NCBI RefSeq assembly: GCF_001949145.1 | Contig: NW_019091364.1 | Coordinates: 1,918,836-1,976,113 of the forward strand | From: Acanthaster planci | Taxonomy: Eukaryota; Echinodermata; Asteroidea; Valvatida; Acanthasteridae | DNA: 57,278 bases | Direction: 5' to 3' | Part shown: positions 56,860-57,278 of the stretch, in pieces | Layout of the letters: each line of letters starts with the position of its first letter | Numbering within the stretch: position 1 is the first letter of the stretch | Position numbers and translations under genes: made by a program | The notes under the pieces: model-generated | What the model was told of the DNA's origin: nothing | Seen by the model: the letters and a program-made list of their open reading frames with translations, nothing else | The model's database searches: none

Positions 56860-57278
56860 TGTGACATTTCCATGGGAAGCTGGCGACTTTCTTCCTCCTA
56901 TTCTGTTTTTTCTGTTCCGTTTTCCCCTTCTTTAGGTTCCAACGTTTTAATCTGATCCAATATTTCCGAGGGGGGGTTGCATTGTCCACCCCATCCCTGC
57001 GACGCCAGTGTGCTCATAACGTCTGGTTCAGGACATTATTACGAGTGCCCCAAATGAAAACAGACTTTAAACCTGATGGTGCCCTTGATTGATATTAGTA
57101 TAAGCAAAAATAAATTGGTGGTGGGGCTTGTTTCTCTCAGAGCTTTTAACGAGAGGGCGCTCTTGACTCCAGGAAAAGCGAGAGGAAATATTATGGCAGA
57201 GAGAGGTCGCACTTGCAAGTGTCTCTATGGGTGCACTGAACTAATTCAAGCTCCATTGAAAACAGTGTAAAATCAACC

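Larger units (their letters stand above)
35230..57278. other. Gene-poor, repeat-rich stretch to the right edge
   Basis: No frame here carries a recognisable domain. Supported content is transposon-like: repeat family B copies 3-5, MITE family A copy 2, the 43308-43642 element, an inserted TIR element (45058-45286), palindromic family C (two copies) and the foldback element 54861-55025. A GC-richer patch at 52040-52240 has open frames in several phases but no identifiable product. Confidence 0.5.

Overview
This is eukaryotic genomic DNA, AT-rich and intron-bearing. It has short coding exons separated by GT-AG introns and a high density of small inverted-repeat transposable elements. A pair of intronless rhodopsin-type receptors, a death-domain gene, a chordate-type CCDC177 homologue and a microprotein matching the vertebrate MIEF1 upstream-ORF product point to an invertebrate deuterostome. 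An echinoderm is my best guess; hemichordate or cephalochordate are possible. This is an inference from gene content only.

Layout: (1) 1-5.2 kb, minus strand: seven exons of a CCDC177-like coiled-coil protein, cut by the left edge, with splice phases that agree at every junction. (2) 7.0-8.4 kb, plus strand: a two-exon LYR-motif microprotein gene, 69 residues, homologous to the MIEF1 microprotein. It is divergent from gene 1 and carries a YY1-type motif at the shared promoter region. (3) 10.6-15.7 kb, minus strand: two death-domain exons joined in phase to a Ser-rich exon, followed on the same strand by exons of an unrecognised multi-pass membrane protein. Whether these are one gene or two is unresolved. 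(4) 19.5-20.5 kb and 33.7-34.9 kb, minus strand: two related single-exon class A GPCRs. (5) The rest, including almost all of 35-57 kb, shows no gene I can defend. It holds foldback and terminal-inverted-repeat elements, a dispersed repeat in five copies (one interrupted by another element), simple repeats and a few weak candidate exons.

No operon-like cooperation is expected. The LYR microprotein would act in mitochondria, the death-domain protein in adaptor-type signalling, and the receptors at the plasma membrane. All exon calls rest on reading frames, splice-site appearance and phase agreement; no alignment or transcript data were available.
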